NCBI GenBank assembly: GCA_024696725.1
Contig: JAILGO010000114.1
Span: 1 to 22,458, forward strand
Origin: Eubacterium sp.
GTDB lineage: Bacteria > Bacillota > Clostridia > Oscillospirales > Acutalibacteraceae
Direction of reading: 5' to 3'
DNA: 22,458 nucleotides
The position numbers and the translations under genes were made by a program. Positions 22,443 to 22,458 of the stretch are shown piece after piece. The notes beneath the pieces are model-generated. The model ran no database searches and was not told where the DNA came from. It saw only the letters and a list, made by a program, of their open reading frames with translations. Every line of letters starts with the position of its first letter. Within the stretch, counting starts at the first letter, position 1.

Positions 22443-22458
22443 ATTGCTTTATTGATTG

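Noticed and set aside
1..22458. CRISPR arrays, tRNA/rRNA genes, insertion sequences, prophage genes
   Set aside because: No regularly spaced repeats, cloverleaf sequences, rRNA blocks, transposase or phage proteins were recognised in either strand.

Overview
The window looks like chromosomal DNA of a spore-forming, low-to-moderate GC member of the Clostridia, most likely an Oscillospiraceae/Ruminococcaceae-type gut Firmicute. The supporting genes are HPr kinase/phosphorylase, WhiA and RapZ in one cluster, a zinc-type S14, a SpoIVB sporulation protease, and the whiA/dnaE/pfkA neighbourhood known from Clostridia. Assignment to family is inference. No rRNA, tRNA, CRISPR array, insertion sequence or phage gene was seen.

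Layout. (1) 1-9278, minus strand: the S10-spc ribosomal-protein supercluster in canonical order, rpsJ-rplC-rplD-rplW-rplB-rpsS-rplV-rpsC-rplP-rpmC-rpsQ, then rplN-rplX-rplE-rpsZ-rpsH-rplF-rplR-rpsE-rpmD-(rplO). It is driven by a perfect consensus sigma-A promoter (TTGACA-17-TATAAT) behind five A-tracts repeated about every 10 bp, followed by a structured 5' leader of about 320 nt. Most genes are packed with gaps under 40 nt or TAATG overlaps. Three spacers are larger (rpsJ-rplC 66 nt, rplW-rplB 99 nt, rpsQ-rplN 169 nt) and each holds RNA hairpins. The rpsQ-rplN spacer can fold into a three-way junction with a UUCG tetraloop arm. (2) 9325-10585: spoIVB with its own terminator. (3) 10586-11680: pfkA with its own promoter and terminator. 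(4) 11686-21127, minus strand: one long operon, hprK - ROK glucokinase - murB - rapZ - whiA - secreted nuclease - dnaE, read from a sigma-A-type promoter at 21099-21127 and probably running on into pfkA. (5) 21186-22442, plus strand: a divergent GT4 glycosyltransferase with its own promoter and a strong terminator.

How the genes fit together. The hprK operon links carbon sensing (HprK, glucokinase, RapZ, and pfkA downstream) with cell-wall precursor synthesis (MurB), a cell-division/chromosome regulator (WhiA) and the replicative polymerase (DnaE). Two departures from the usual layout stand out: yvcK/glmR, normally between rapZ and whiA, is absent, and an exported DNA/RNA non-specific endonuclease with Ig-like and FN3-like C-terminal domains sits between whiA and dnaE, translationally overlapped with whiA.

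The best candidates for something undescribed are the RNA elements of the ribosomal-protein cluster, especially the rpsQ-rplN three-way junction and the S10 leader. All structures were found by reading base complementarity by eye; no folding program or database search was run.
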